Shown piece by piece: positions 1 to 12,681 of a DNA stretch of 64,000 nt (positions are counted from its first letter, which is position 1; every line of letters begins with the position of its first letter). This DNA comes from Litomosoides sigmodontis. Lineage: Eukaryota; Nematoda; Chromadorea; Rhabditida; Onchocercidae. The position numbers were made by a program, and so were the translations under genes. The notes below the pieces were generated by a model. The model was not told where the DNA came from. It ran no database searches and was given only the letters and a program-made list of their open reading frames with translations. Location: the NCBI GenBank assembly GCA_963070105.1, contig OY718805.1, forward strand, positions 10,637,652 to 10,701,651, written 5' to 3'.

Positions 1-46
1 TTCTCATCGTTCGAGTCTTAATGGAAAAGATCAAATACGAACAAAC

Positions 47-3000
47 CTCTTCAGCCGCAAAAGCGGCACTTCTACGAGTCATATGTGTGGTACCTCGAAC
101 AAATAACACATCTTTCTGAAGCATCTGTAAAGAGAAATTTTTGAGCACTTAAATATTATACATATCCATTACATTGCCAAGTAAGGACGAGAAAAATTTC
201 ATAGTGTCGATTAACTGCGACATAATTTTACTGAAAACTGTGCAAGAAGAGGGCAATTCCGAATGACCGCATTATTAAATCCTGGATAAGAAGACTGGCA
301 CATATTTATTGCATACTAATTTCGTAAGCAAGAATCATCAGGAGAAAAAGATAAGCACCTTAAGCGAGCTTAGCGTATCAACGGCCATCTCTTTCGCATA
401 ATAGTTTACGTCGTGACCAGTACTATTGAACATTACTGCATTCGCAAACATCAGCAGCACATTTCGCTTGAAATCACTCATTCCTGATAGATTACCACCA
501 TCTAACTGTTTCTTTAACGTACCCAAGTCCATACGACTGGAATTTCTTCTTTCAAAATGCTTTCAAAATCCAAAATTTATAATTATAGGTTTCAGGAATG
601 AGAAATTCTTTCAACATTTACAATATTACCATTAATACAGTGATACCAACAGGTTCATCAGCAATAGCTGGTTGTTTATAGATCAGTGTTTATATTTAAA
701 TTTATTGATATTTTAATAAGTGAAAATAAAATAGTCCTTTCCATAAACGTCATCAACCGTTTAGTTACACAAATAAAGGTACCTTTTAACGATTTTTGAG
801 TATCCTCGAGCATCTCGATCAGATACAGGATGAGCAAAAATAGCAGCATGACGATGACTGGACACCATACGCCAAGCAGTAACCATAAGTGCTTTCTGTT
901 CTACGTCACCGTCAGTCAAACCACTCTTAAACACATGAACTTCATCATTAGAAACTATTACTACAACGCAGTTTGCTAGTCTACTCAAAGCTTGTGCTCT
1001 CACCAAGCAAGCAGCAATAGAAAAAAGATTAGCATGGTGATGGTCAAGACATCCACGCGAATAAAAAATTGATGATATTAGCAGACGGAACGTAAAACGT
1101 GAGTTAAGACTTAATAATTAGAACTAACACAATTCCCGTTAAGGAGCTATACGAACAGGATATTAATATGCATTATAATATTTAATAACTTAAGCATGCG
1201 ACCTTATCTAAAATAATAACCACAATTATAATAGTACAAACATTTTGACTATACATTAAATCATGTCTTAAATATCATACTCTTTTTGTTTGCCGACGGC
1301 TTGCACGTGTTACAATCGTACTTTTTTTCGGCGACCGAGCTGGAGAAATTTCCGAAGATGCGCCTAAAAAAGATATTACCAAACAACAAAAATATTCTAC
1401 AGTACTCTATTAAGAAAATTATGATATTAAATAGTAATAAAAGTTCCTTTAATACGCCATGTTTCATGATAACTTTAACACTCATTTTTGAAGTTTCAAC
1501 AAAAATTGCAAGAAAAGGAGGTTCTTTAAATCGAAATCAAATTGCTACCTGGCTTATTCCCCTTCTCATCAGTAACAATAACCGCTTTCGAAGCACGGCT
1601 CCTCGTACGTAATTCACCGAGTTTTTTATCGTCATCAGATTCTCCTTCCAAAATATGCTTTTCCTTAAAGTATATTATCACTACTTGCAATATGGAGGGA
1701 AACAGCAAAGCTACAAAATAGGGAAAAAAATGTACTCAAACAGAAGACAAAACCATAACAGTCCTCTTTTAGTCAAAAAGAAAGAAGTGTTATGATCCAG
1801 GAATGGAGATACGGTTAATAACTACTTCTTTTCAAAAAATATACGTCCATTCTGTTATTTTTTTGAAAACGAATCAAAATAAAAGGACATAAATTATACA
1901 AACATGAACTTCTTTCTCAGGCTCTGGACTCGATTGCAACTCAATATTGCTTTCAATTTGATTTTTGATATCCTTTTTCTCAGCACTTTCAACACCTCTG
2001 CTAGATAACCGTCTAGAAATGATTATTAAAAAAAATAAACAACTAACTCCAGTGATTAAACAGTTGCACTTTTCGTAATGGATATTCTTAATTATACATA
2101 ATTATAGATGATGTTCAACTTCGATAATTGAAACTAATATTAGATCTAAAAAGTTATAATTCATACCGTCGTTTGGCAGGCGATGCCTTCACTTCATCAT
2201 CATTACCGATAATCTCCAATTTTGCAGACCGTCTCCGTCTTCCCGTTTGCGCATGCAATGCAGATGCATTAGCGCCAACATCAATCTTCGAATGACATCT
2301 CTCTGATCGCCTAAAAATATTTTAACAATCAATAATTGCCACTCTATAATTTAAATTCGCAGTCTTGAATCACTTATAGGACTGATATAAATGTATCCAT
2401 TTTACCAGCTGTTTCACTATTCTTCTCTCCCCAACTTGCGATAAGAAACAACCAAGCCATTTTTCAGCTCGAATTAAACATTTGTTCACAACATCACTAT
2501 GACTAAATTCAGTCATCTAAATCATCTAAGAACATCAAACCCTCACCGTAATTTTCCTTCTTCTTCCTCTTCTTCCGCAACATTCTTCTCCTCTTTGTTG
2601 GTAAAACCAGACATCTTAGTAATTTTCGGAGGACTAGTAGAAGTAGCAGAAAAGCGACGGTTTCCTAGAAAAAATGACATAAAAACTCATTCTCTATAAA
2701 ACTCTCCATGCACTGCATGAAAAAACATGAACTCAGGAAAGCTTAAATAACTGTATCTGAATAATGATTTGAATAAAGCATACTTAAAGAAATCTCATGT
2801 TGCACTACCAATGGTATTTCATTATCCGTATTACCTGAGTCACCCAATGACCGCGCAATAACTTTTTGAGCTCGTTTTGTTTTCATCTGAAAAAAGTACC
2901 GGTTAAATATGCAACAGATCAATTTTCTTTCGGAATGGCACCTTAATTAATCGAAGCATAATACTTAAAACTCCATTAATAACTATGTTTAGTAATACTA

Positions 3001-6000
3001 TATTATATTTTAACTAATAATTAATAACCAATTACACAATATGATATGATTAATAACTATATTAAATTTAAAGAAAAAAATGATACCGTTTCTTTCTTCT
3101 CAGTCAGTTCCTCCACAGATGGACTGAGTCCTTCCTCAATTTCATTTGTAATAGTAATATTTAGTAGCTTAGCCTGGAAAAAGTGAATTGCAAGACAAAA
3201 ATGAGCTCGTTGTAGTCATAAATCTTCAAAAAAATATTCGGTATTTCAAATGGAACAATATTACAGCTAGCTGTGAATAAAGAACAGAAGACTGTGAACA
3301 TCAGTTTATAATAACACCCAAAAGAGATTATGATCATATAGACAATTTAAACCCAACAGACCTCATTTGATGTTCCCGACGTGCTAGTTAGAACTTCGTT
3401 CGTATTATTTTCCGAAGTTGACTTCAAAACCAAGTCACTCGATTCTGACTGCGGTATTAGGTTTTCGGAGTTTTCAGCGAAGTCTAAAAATGTGGATAAA
3501 AATACTCGATACCTTTCACTTGAAGTTTAGCTGAACAAGATTTTAATAATGTCTAACAATAAATATATCTCAAATTCCCTTAGTGCGCTTTTCCGCTTTC
3601 CTTTGCCAAAAAAAAACCGCAATACATGTGCTTCGGAAATATTTCTAAAATTGTCTACAATAGTATTTCAAAGGCTTTAAGAGATATTCCAATTCTGATT
3701 AAACCTAATGAGGAAACTGAAGTGCTTACTACTTTCACAAGACGATGCATTATTCTCCGCGGACCCTTGCGTCCATGAGCTAATTAATAGTGTTCGTAAT
3801 CTTAGTGGAGCAGATAATATTTTTTCGTCACCCACTATCGTTCCGCCAGCCAACTCTTCCGACGTAGTACTTCGACATTGTGGATTGCTAATCTTCCTGG
3901 ATAAGGAAGATCCAGAAGTAATATTTGCAACAGACGGTGCTTTTGTCTGCGAAGTTATCTGTGATTGAAAGGAAAGGCCTTCGAAAAGAGGTTTAATTGG
4001 GGAAAACGGCATCTCATTGGTGGACGATTGGGGTGGATGAGACGGTGGTATGATGATCTTCAACTGTGGATATTTAACTGGCTGAAATCTCATACAGTTT
4101 TCATTTAAATACAAGAATCACTAACTTTTGTTTACAAACATTCCGATCGAATATAACAAAATGCAACTTACGTTTGTTTCATGAAAAATTAGATATTCCT
4201 TCAAATTCTTAGTACCAATTTCAATTTCCTTTTGGACGATTTCTTGATCACGCTGAAAAACAAATGATCTGAGATGCACACTTCCCTTGCACTTCCCCTC
4301 AATCCCTTGCAAAATTTTTGCCACATTTTAACAGATTTTGAGAATTATCTTCAGATTTTCAATTTTGAGAATTATTTTCAAAAATTCTTCAGAATTATTT
4401 TCAAAGAACGCAACTTTGCTAAAATTTGAAGGAAGAATTATCTTGAGTATGCAGTAATCTTGTACACAGCTCCACTAAGACATACCATATTATCTTCTTC
4501 ACGAGCTTCCTCCAGTAATTTTTCTATTTCCTTGTCTGTCAAATCGCTATCAGCTGCGAATAACCGATTAAAAAGATCCGCTTTCTGACGTAATTTTACC
4601 AGAAGCAGCTCTTCTTCCCGCACTTTCTTGATTTTTAACTGCAATATAAAAATAAAATACTGATATCCATAAAGTGCTGAAATAAACGAGTAACTCGATA
4701 AATGAATGGGACATATTTTATAGTAGGACCTCGGCATGACGGATTAATAAGTGAATTGGTAGATATTACTTTTAGATGTGTGAAAGTGACAAGAATTATT
4801 TAAGGAAACATATTTAAATTAATATAATGTTTTAGGATATAGAAAAATATTTCTTTTTGTTCCTCTTCCATTTCAATCTTTAATACCATTACTAAAATAA
4901 AGCTAACATTTGTTTCTTTTTGAAAAGGACTGCAGTATAGGTTGGATGCTTTTTTTGTTTACGAAGATGCGTTGTTTAATTTTTTTCTTAATACCCAAAA
5001 TCCAGCCAACCGTAGAAATCTGAGATAGAATTTTTTGAGAAGTTACCTTACTAATATGGATAAGAAAAGTTAACAATCTATTTAAATCAAAAAAGTATAA
5101 TGAAGACTTACTTCTTTTTTTAAATAAATTGTCCAAGCATGAATGAGTTCCCTTCGGGAATACCGTTCACCTGGTTTTCGTAGGAAATGCTCCGGATGGC
5201 CACTCGACATAACACGTTCAAACTCATCCTTACACAACTAAAGCATGAATCTTTAGGAATAATGCGAAAGAGACGAACTTAATGGTGATCTTCAATTCAG
5301 TGGAAAGAAATATGTCCCAAAATTTCATAATCAAAAACTCCAAATTATGACATTTGGAATAAAAATCTCTGAACTGGAGTAAAAGAGTTGTTGCGTGAAA
5401 CAATGTCACTCCAATTTGGTACTGCAAACCCCAACGAAATGGCTAATCTACATTGCTGAGAACAGTAATTCTTACTTTCCCATACCAAATAATACTAAAT
5501 AGAAAAAAAGGATCTCTTAATTTACAGAATTCCTACTTTTTCGGCAAAAAACCCAGCCGGTCTTTCGTTTCCGAATATTTCTGCAAGTTTCTTACTGCGT
5601 ATAAGCCTGAAAATAACTTCACAATATGGTTTTCTTAGACATTAGTAACTCCACTGGTCTTTTCTTCATGAGCTATAATTTTTCCAATCATATAATTTCT
5701 AAAACTTATGAAAAATTAATTTAGGAAATATTCACGAAATTCAACATATTGGTGACTGCAATTGTTACCGCCACAATGCTGTTCGTTAACAAAACATATC
5801 TGAACAGTATACAGCGAGAATGAATCCTGATAACACTACTCTTGCGAATAAATATACCACTCCAAAACATTTGTGAGCAGGGCTGTTAGGAGACAGGAGA
5901 ATGCATTTTCTACAAGATGCTGCTACAAACAGCGTAAAATCCCCACATACGTCCACTGTTACTTGCGTACGTACCCCTTCTGCTGTACAATATGTAGCAA

Positions 6001-6091
6001 AAAATTACCAGTCATCCTCCGTTTCCATAAGTTCGAAAAGCTGCAATGTTTCTTCGTGCTTCCAACTTAATGATACGCTTGGATATTTCAT
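47..6091 (-). CDS. BRD8: BRD8-like bromodomain protein (3' end outside window)
   Basis: Nuclear chromatin-reader protein; BRD8 is known as a subunit of the NuA4/TIP60 acetyltransferase complex. I traced these minus-strand exons: 6009-6091 (with ATG), 5537-5606, 5112-5237, 4486-4638, 4172-4252, 3730-4081, 3362-3483, 3087-3173, 2835-2886, 2547-2664, 2167-2310, about 1911-2012, about 1549-1669, 1281-1363, 783 to about 1000, 359-536 and 47-124. Phases agree across the first eleven. The N-terminus holds a SANT-like helix set (W at the start of the second helix region, EETLQLFELME, then DDW). A Lys/Glu-rich coiled-coil stretch and a Ser/Pro/basic middle follow. The C-terminal bromodomain matches BRD8 in order and spacing. 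The last exon seen is basic, and the stop codon is not in the window. The first ATG lies 13 bases after a CTTTTTCAG acceptor, which suggests spliced-leader addition. DMAP1 was considered for the SANT part, but the bromodomain settles it as BRD8. The exons around 1550-2012 are least certain. Confidence 0.82.
359..1000 (-). other. Bromodomain exons of BRD8-like gene
   Basis: The exon 783 to about 1000 encodes helix Z and the ZA loop (VTAWRMVSSHRHAAIFAHPV, then YSKIV). Exon 359-536 encodes MDLGTLKKQLDGG, helix B and NAVMFNSTGHDV, where the Asn of FN is the canonical acetyl-lysine contact. This follows the BRD8 bromodomain almost residue for residue. The usual Pro of the P-M-D-L motif is read as Arg (SRMDL) across the splice junction. 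The acceptor of the upper exon is approximate. Confidence 0.85.
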
Positions 6092-6104
6092 TCCCACGTA
6101 AGGC
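5537..6104 (-). other. SANT/Myb-like N-terminal domain exons of BRD8-like gene
   Basis: Two exons (6009-6104 and 5537-5606) join in phase. They encode a tryptophan-led helix (SWKHEETLQLFELM), then DDW and a basic helix (LIRSKKLAEIFGN). This is the position where BRD8 orthologues carry a divergent SANT domain. The acceptor before 6104 (CTTTTTCAG) is excellent, and no convincing exon is seen upstream, so it may be a trans-splice site. Confidence 0.7.
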
Positions 6105-6852
6105 CTGAAAAAGTTTCATGCAATGCCATCAAGAGTAAGGGCTGTGCTGTAACTCGTAACCGACCTACAAATTTTCAGTGGGATAAACCGGTCCTCGTGC
6201 TGGTCCACCGCGGCATTATTTCGCACCCTTCCTACCGTCTCTATCATCATCTCTTCGTTACGACACAGTTTTTCTGTTCTTTTCTCCTGCCAACCACGGC
6301 AATATTTCGCAATTATTCCTTTAACTCTTATCCAACCAACCCTTATCTCCTTCCCAGTTAAGGCGACTGCTTCTCCTCTCACAACGATTCACTGTAACCA
6401 AGGAAAATCTCCCAGTCTCGAGCATCACGCAGGACACCAGTAAAACAGGGTGGAGGAATGAATGACTCAACCGTTTAATGCAAGTGTGTCACGAGTGGTG
6501 AAACAGGGATGGACGAGGGACTTAAATTGTGAGGATTGTAGAAGCCACAAATGATTGGATTGAATTGCTGCACTGCTTGGACTTTCCTCAACATCTCCAG
6601 CAAGGCTTATTTTCCTTTGAGCCGTAGACGTACATCGGTTATAGAATAAAGAATCAAAGAGATGCAATTCAAGCGTATCGCTGGTTGAAATGTTAGCAAA
6701 AAGAAACGTGAACATTTGCATGCATTGGCTAACACATCTATAAAAGATACAAATTTAGCTTTTCCTCCAGTTCCACTTATATTTGCACTGCTGTAAGGTA
6801 GCAGAAGATGTTGGTCCTCTAATATTTTATAAATCAACGTAACCAGTGAAGT
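6105..6852. other. Upstream region of BRD8-like gene, no supported gene
   Basis: Only short, shadow-like frames are present. The interval contains the probable trans-splice acceptor and promoter side of the minus-strand BRD8-like gene. I see no exon with good splice sites. Confidence 0.4.
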
Positions 6853-7146
6853 ACTGCGATTCATTGTGCCCTGCAATGTCACTCTTTCCGTCCGTTAGAG
6901 CAATGCTCCCTTCCAAATTGCCTTTTAGATGAAATCGGTCGCGCTACTCCATCCAATGGATACGTTGCGCATACCGCTGGTACTTTTCGAGGAACAGCAG
7001 GCATGAAAGGGGAAGTCACGGGATATCCGAATTGTCCATTCCCTAAAGACTTTAAGACAGCAGGCCCTATTTTCATTCCTTTTCTGTCTGTAACAGGTGT
7101 TTTTGGTGGGATACGTAAATTGGCAATTTTTACTTCATTTATTTAA
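6853..7146 (+). other. Candidate cysteine-rich exon, unassigned
   Basis: An open plus frame without its own early ATG starts with a Cys-rich stretch (HCALQCHSFRPLEQCSLPNC). Its C-x8-C-x4-C end resembles the last three cysteines of a thrombospondin type 1 repeat. A Gly/Thr/Pro-rich stretch follows, to a TAA at 7144-7146. No Trp-x2-Trp exon was found upstream and the acceptor is weak. It could be an exon of the small gene that follows, a pseudo-exon, or chance. Confidence 0.2.
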
Positions 7147-7234
7147 ATACAACAATTGACAAAACATATTGAAATGTCCAAATAAGTAGTCATAAATGCC
7201 GGATGACACGTTTTCTTCCTTTCATTCAGCGACC

Positions 7235-7837
7235 ATGGGTGATAAGTATGAAGTGCTTAATAAATGTAAAAATGATGCTACCCGAGGGATATCAACGGCA
7301 CCAGATGTGTTACACGCCGGGTCACCAGTAGTCGATGTAACGCCTTTGCTGGATCCAGAAGTGGACCTACTAAAAAGTACTACGGATCATGATGCCAAAA
7401 AGTTCCCATCTGAAAGTGGGCATTTTCTTTATTTTATAAAAATGCAACTATTAACATTAACGAGCTTGTTTGTAAGATAAAACACAAATAGTGATACGTC
7501 ATTCAAGTAACATTACACTTAGTACGTGCAAAAAAAGATGGTACGTTGCCCAGCGTAATGTTTGCACTTTACTTTTCGCATTATCTGCAAATTCAAAGAA
7601 ATGAGACCTTCTTACGTATAATACAATATAACTGCAGGTATTCTCCACTTGTAAACTCATCAAAAGCATTAGGAAAAAGCGAAAATAAACATTATTTGAA
7701 GTAACATGAATAAGCTTCCAGAAGGAAAGGTGAAGGAGACGTCGAAGAAATTGATTATCATAATCTACGTTGGCGCAATGATAATAAGTATTATTGCATT
7801 CAACGTTGGTATAACTATTGGCTACTATGCTTTGTAG
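7235..7837 (+). CDS. Probable small C-terminally membrane-anchored protein, two exons
   Basis: Family not recognised. ATG 7235 has a good context (GACCATGG) and sits five bases after a TTTCATTCAG acceptor, which fits a trans-spliced first exon. The first exon encodes an acidic, Pro/Asp-rich stretch (LLDPEVDLLKSTTDHDAKK). The last coding part is 7706-7837. It encodes a basic segment (LPEGKVKETSKK), then a hydrophobic helix (LIIIIYVGAMIISIIAF), and ends in GYYAL and a TAG. The splice joining them is uncertain. One in-phase option uses a weak donor at about 7400 and an acceptor at about 7700, giving a protein of roughly 100 aa. A stronger donor (GTAAG) at 7472 would need a different acceptor. 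The C-terminal helix suggests tail anchoring. Confidence 0.4.
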
Positions 7838-9130
7838 GAGCAGAAGGGTACTATCCAAAAGGTGAAAGAGCAAAAGCAAACGTCTCTTAACTTTTAAGAC
7901 AGTACCACTTTGTATTTTTGGCCCACAGTAATACGTAAACTTACACATTAAATGCATAATTAGAAAAGAAATTGCACAATACAACACGGTCATTTCCTTT
8001 TTCTCTTCTCCCTCCCTAGAATTTGCTCACTTTTCTCTCTTTTTAATTTTTCCTCTTCTCTGTTTCCTTTTTTTTTTAGTTCGACAACCTTCTCTCACAT
8101 AATCCTTTTGGGAGGGAGAAAGTGATCTGATAGAAACTCCTGGAATCATCGATCTGCAAAAAGTAACTTTGCTTTTGAGTAGACGAATATGAATCTAATA
8201 ATCTTTCCATTACTGTTCCCTTCATTAAAAAATCAATTACTTCATGTATGTCCTTACTTCAACTGCCGACCTTCTAAATGAAGAGCAGAAAAAACTGACA
8301 AGCAGATTCAGGTCACTCTATTCCCAATAAATTATAAAGAATCCATCATTGAATGTCAACAGCATCAATCTAGATTTGCCCTCTCTCTCTCTCTTCCTAC
8401 ATATTTGTAAGTACTACCCGCTAATTACCCAATTATGTTAATCAAAACTCAAAAGCAACATTTCAAGAAAAAATTTTTCAGTGCTAATCTGATCATCTTG
8501 GAAAGATTATGACGACGAGTATACAATGAATTAGCTTTCGTGATGCTGTTCCTAATTCATAATTTTGTGGCTTACTGGTATTTCTTTAAAGGGGGTAGAA
8601 GCAGAAGCAAATATTTTGGTAGAAATTTTATGACTAAAATTTGGAATAATTCATTAGTTTTAGAAACAATAAAAGTCTTACAGCTGTGATTATGCTCGCA
8701 AATTGCAAAAATGAAACGATAAAATTTGCAAAATTCACAAATTTCTTTTCCATTAAATTTATAAAGACTAATTTATAAGCCAAATATCTGAAATGAAGTT
8801 ACAAATTTCTTTTATTGAATATTATTTACCGAATAAATTTTCTATTGAAAGCCTCAGATTTCACAGATAGTGCAGCTAAGTTTTAGAAAAGCAAATACAC
8901 TTTTGCGTTATAGATTAGGAATGGAATATATTGGGGCGTTTTAAAGGAATTCAGTTGTATGCAAATTTTACTTGTAGAAGATGAAGAATAATTTATTAGT
9001 TATCACTAAGTAAAATTGTTGCTGCAATATGCACAAAAACGTTTGTAGCAGAGTTGAATAATAATATTAAGGGAAGCAGTCCCACTAAATGCTCGTGACT
9101 GCTTGTGTGCAAATATCAACCCAATAAAAT

Positions 9131-9134
<4 letters not shown>
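7838..9134. other. Non-coding stretch
   Basis: AT-rich DNA with pyrimidine runs near 8000-8090. I see no frame with plausible splice sites and no structured RNA. Confidence 0.4.

Positions 9135-9225
<91 letters not shown>
9135..9225. repeat. (CA)n microsatellite
   Basis: An uninterrupted CA dinucleotide tract of about 45 units. The poly-Cys/Val frame across it is an artefact of the repeat. Confidence 0.97.
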
Positions 9226-9226
<1 letters not shown>

Positions 9227-9597
9227 CTACATCCTTATCACAAAACTGTTCTTTCCAATGATGAAAGTCTGAATGGAGTATGGTACCTTAAACTCTTCCA
9301 TCTTTAAGCAATTCATATGTTGCTGAATAAAGAATGATCGCGTATGCGTATGTAAGAAAAAATAGGTAAATTGTAGCAGATATAAATTGAAAGAATGATT
9401 TCCCATTATGGTAGATGAGATGATGTTTGCTCGTCGCCGCCCTCTGAAAGAGGAAAGTGGACGGTAGATTTGAACCAATAGGATGAGCGAAGGCGGGACA
9501 GAATGTTCAATTCAATTCAACAGCGTCACATCTCCGTGTGAAAAAGCACTGTTGAGATGAAGTCACAGCGCTGCGGTCTGTCCTTCCACGCAGGGGA

Positions 9598-10020
9598 ATG
9601 AGCCGACGCGGTTATATCCGCTACGACTTCGCAGGCCATTCCTCCCGAGATCCATCCTCGCATGGCCAGGAACATGTTGAGGCGGCGACTATTTCTAATT
9701 CAACTAGCAACTACTCTGCAAAACCCAAGCACTATTGAGAAGTCAAGCCACGAGGAACAATGGTTTACGGTTGAAGTTTGCAATAAGTGCTTACCGAAGT
9801 CAGTGTTCCAAGTGGAAGCGATTCAGATTCACGCCCAGGCTATCTGGAAGTAAAGATAACTGCTAGCACTACTGTCATGAAAGGTAATGAAGGCAGGCAG
9901 TTAGCTAGCTACATTTGCGTGTTTGCTTCGAGCTCCAATAACCAAGACAGAAAGGGTTGTTCACCACTGATGGAATCAACTGAAGATATCTGCTCCTCAT
10001 CCACAGATATGAAATACTGA
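9598..10020 (+). CDS. Possible short coding locus, unassigned
   Basis: This patch is richer in GC than its surroundings and holds overlapping open plus frames. One starts at ATG 9598 (MSRRGYIRYDFAG, Ser/His-rich, stop near 9738). The other runs from about 9788 to a TGA ending at 10020 and is Ser/Asp-rich (TEVSVPSGSDSDSRPGYLEV). Composition looks coding, and they could be two exons joined by a very short intron, but no clean donor/acceptor pair in phase was found. No homologue recognised. Confidence 0.25.
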
Positions 10021-11277
10021 CTCTTAATTTCACCTGTACATTTCTTCTTCGCCGTTGCCTAGTGATTTCAGTTGGTAAATGAATTTAGATTTCATAAAGT
10101 CTTACATAATAAGGAAAGGAATTTGCAGAAACATAAAGGAAAAAGTTGGGAAAATATTAACTAATATGAGCCTACAATACTAGTCGTCACATTGCAATAT
10201 GCAACGGAATTTCTGAATTCAGAGGATCAAGGGAAGCAATGCTGGGTGTTTACTTGGTCATAAAGATTTTCATTTATTATTCAACATGGTATTCACTCAG
10301 GATCACATCGAGTTAGGGTCACTTTAATGTTGTTGGATACAAAAAATTTCATCAAGTTTGGGCTGAAGTAATTTTTTTGGACCATACCATAGTTTATTAT
10401 TTTCAGAGAGATTGATGCCGATCAGACTAAATTACTTATTGAGGCGATTTGTAGTACCTTTGAAAGAAAATTGAAAATCTGCCGCTTTGCGGCTCTATTA
10501 AGAACAGCACCCTAAGAGAACGTTGCTTTTTCAGAAGCAGTACTAGTCTACATGATGACGATGTCGCATTGCAATTGGACTTCTGCTGCTATGTTTCGTT
10601 TTGATGACACTTTCACAAAGGATGATATTTCTCAAGGATTATTTCTTTAGCAGAAAGCAGAAAGGAGACAAATGCCTTGCAAGCCCAATAATTAATTCTT
10701 TTAAAGGTATGGGAAAAGCAGAAAGGAAAGAAGGTTTGTGAGAGGCGATATCGATGAGAATCAAAAAGAGCTTTTTAGCTGATTTTTAGCGAATATCCAA
10801 GGTCAGTTTCAAAAATATCGCAATAAAATGTCCACTTTCCAAGCGTCATATTCACGAAGTAGTATTTCACGTCTACGATATCATGATGCATGATGAAAAA
10901 TTTATTATGGTTTTGCTATCTAGCGAGAATTATAGTAAAAGAAGAATACCTAAAATTTAAATTTGACGCAAATTTTTCAATTTAAGAGTCACTATCCACG
11001 CACAATTTGATTCCATCACTTCTCATTGATTTCATATGTGATGTAAAATGCACGTATTAATTCGTAGAGATATCAGAAAAATAACAAAATCTAGTTCGTT
11101 CAGTGCATTTCTACACTGAAAAATCAGCCTACACATATTGGTTTGATAATCAAACGTTTAAGAAAATAATGGCAAGCAGATTTAGGTCATTTAATTGTCT
11201 ATAAATCAATCATCATAAGTTCCAAATCTCTCGAACAGCAGATTTCTTTCTCATCCATCCTTATTTTTCTCTTACCA
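10021..11277. other. Non-coding stretch
   Basis: AT-rich sequence up to the inverted repeat. I see nothing supportable in it. Confidence 0.4.
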
Positions 11278-11699
11278 TAGCAATGTCAATCATGAAAATC
11301 TTCCTAGCAGGCATCATGTCGTCCCTAAAAAAGGCTTTACGATGATGAGCTTATTTTTGTTCTTTTTTCTCCTCAATGTTTGCCGTCGAGCTCTTCTCTT
11401 CTGGCTGATGTTCCTGCTATCTCAATCACCGTATTCATTAATTATAATGTTTGCTGGAATGAAACTAAGCGTCGTCGTATCTCACAGTCGTCATTTTCAG
11501 AGCAATGTTAGTCAATGGATTTGCCTTTCTGTTACTGCAACACCATCACATTGTCCAGGCAGTGTCACATTCAGTACGCGTTAGCAGATAATTGTCGCTA
11601 AGTGGATGATCAGTTGGGATTATTTTCACTTCCTTCTTCAAAACCTTTATTGTTTGTGCGGCGTGAAAAGAAGAGGGGGCGAAGAGAGAAAATGATGGG
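11278..11699 (+). repeat. Left arm of large inverted repeat
   Basis: About 422 bp that reappears in reverse complement at 12259-12681 with only a few mismatches, for example GAAGAG against GAGGGG near the inner end. The same spurious frame (beginning MMSLFLFFFLLNVCRR) is readable in both arms on opposite strands. Together with the roughly 560-bp spacer this forms a foldback structure of about 1.4 kb. Confidence 0.93.
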
Positions 11700-12258
11700 T
11701 TAGATAAATCATTTAAAGACAAAAAGCATTCGATTTGATTGCTAGTAAAAAATTTAGCTTAAATTATACGCTGAAACTGATCGATTCCTGAATGTCATTG
11801 CTATTATGAAAATATGAAGAAATGTATCCCTAACAGTTTGACAAAGGCGTGTTGTTTCGGAATAGTTCCAACTTGGTCTGCAATCTTTATTTTTGCCTTT
11901 CCTTTAATGCTTTGATAATTTATGACAACGCCATCCACTGTTGAATGCGTCACTTACAATGCTCTTTCATTATTATTGTTAATAACTTACGTACTTTGAT
12001 CTTTTGCAATAACAAGCGAATAATAGAACTGCACTACCGTATCCGTTGAAAAGATCAAGCCTCCTCTGTATGGAAGAAATTAGTAAGTGTTATCGATTAC
12101 ACAGAGTTAAGGGAATAAATTAAGGCCTAGAGAACAGAAAGGTGTGGTGTGAACACGTACAGAAGGATGCAAATAACAATTATAGTTCTTATGCACTATG
12201 CCATAGGCAAGAAGGAAAGAAACAATTCATATTAGTGATGATCTTTCATGTTAATTAC

Positions 12259-12681
12259 CCCCATCATTTTCTCCCCTCGCCCCCTCTTCTTTTCACGCCG
12301 CACAAACAATAAAGGTTTTGAAGAAGGAAGTGAAAATAATCCCAACTGATCATCCACTTAGCGACAATTATCTGCTAACGCGTACTGAATGTGACACTGC
12401 CTGGACAATGTGATGGTGTTGCAGTAACAGAAAGGCAAATCCATTGACTAACATTGCTCTGAAAATGACGACTGTGAGATACGACGACGCTTAGTTTCAT
12501 TCCAGCAAACATTATAATTAATGAATACGGTGATTGAGATAGCAGGAACATCAGCCAGAAGAGAAGAGCTCGACGGCAAACATTGAGGAGAAAAAAGAAC
12601 AAAAATAAGCTCATCATCGTAAAGCCTTTTTTAGGGACGACATGATGCCTGCTAGGAAGATTTTCATGATTGACATTGCTA
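12259..12681 (-). repeat. Right arm of large inverted repeat
   Basis: Reverse complement of 11278-11699. The outer ends match up to the sequence TAGCAATGTCAATC. The spacer 11700-12258 is AT-rich and has no transposase frame, so this looks like a non-autonomous foldback element or a recent inverted duplication. Confidence 0.93.

Noticed and set aside
5112..6104. DMAP1/SWC4 identity for the SANT-containing gene
   Set aside because: The downstream BRD8-type bromodomain and absence of the DMAP1 C-terminal domain exclude it.
9006..9224. Poly Cys/Val frame
   Set aside because: It is the (CA)n repeat read on the minus strand. The same applies to the Thr/His frames at 57165-57563 and 44194-44424.
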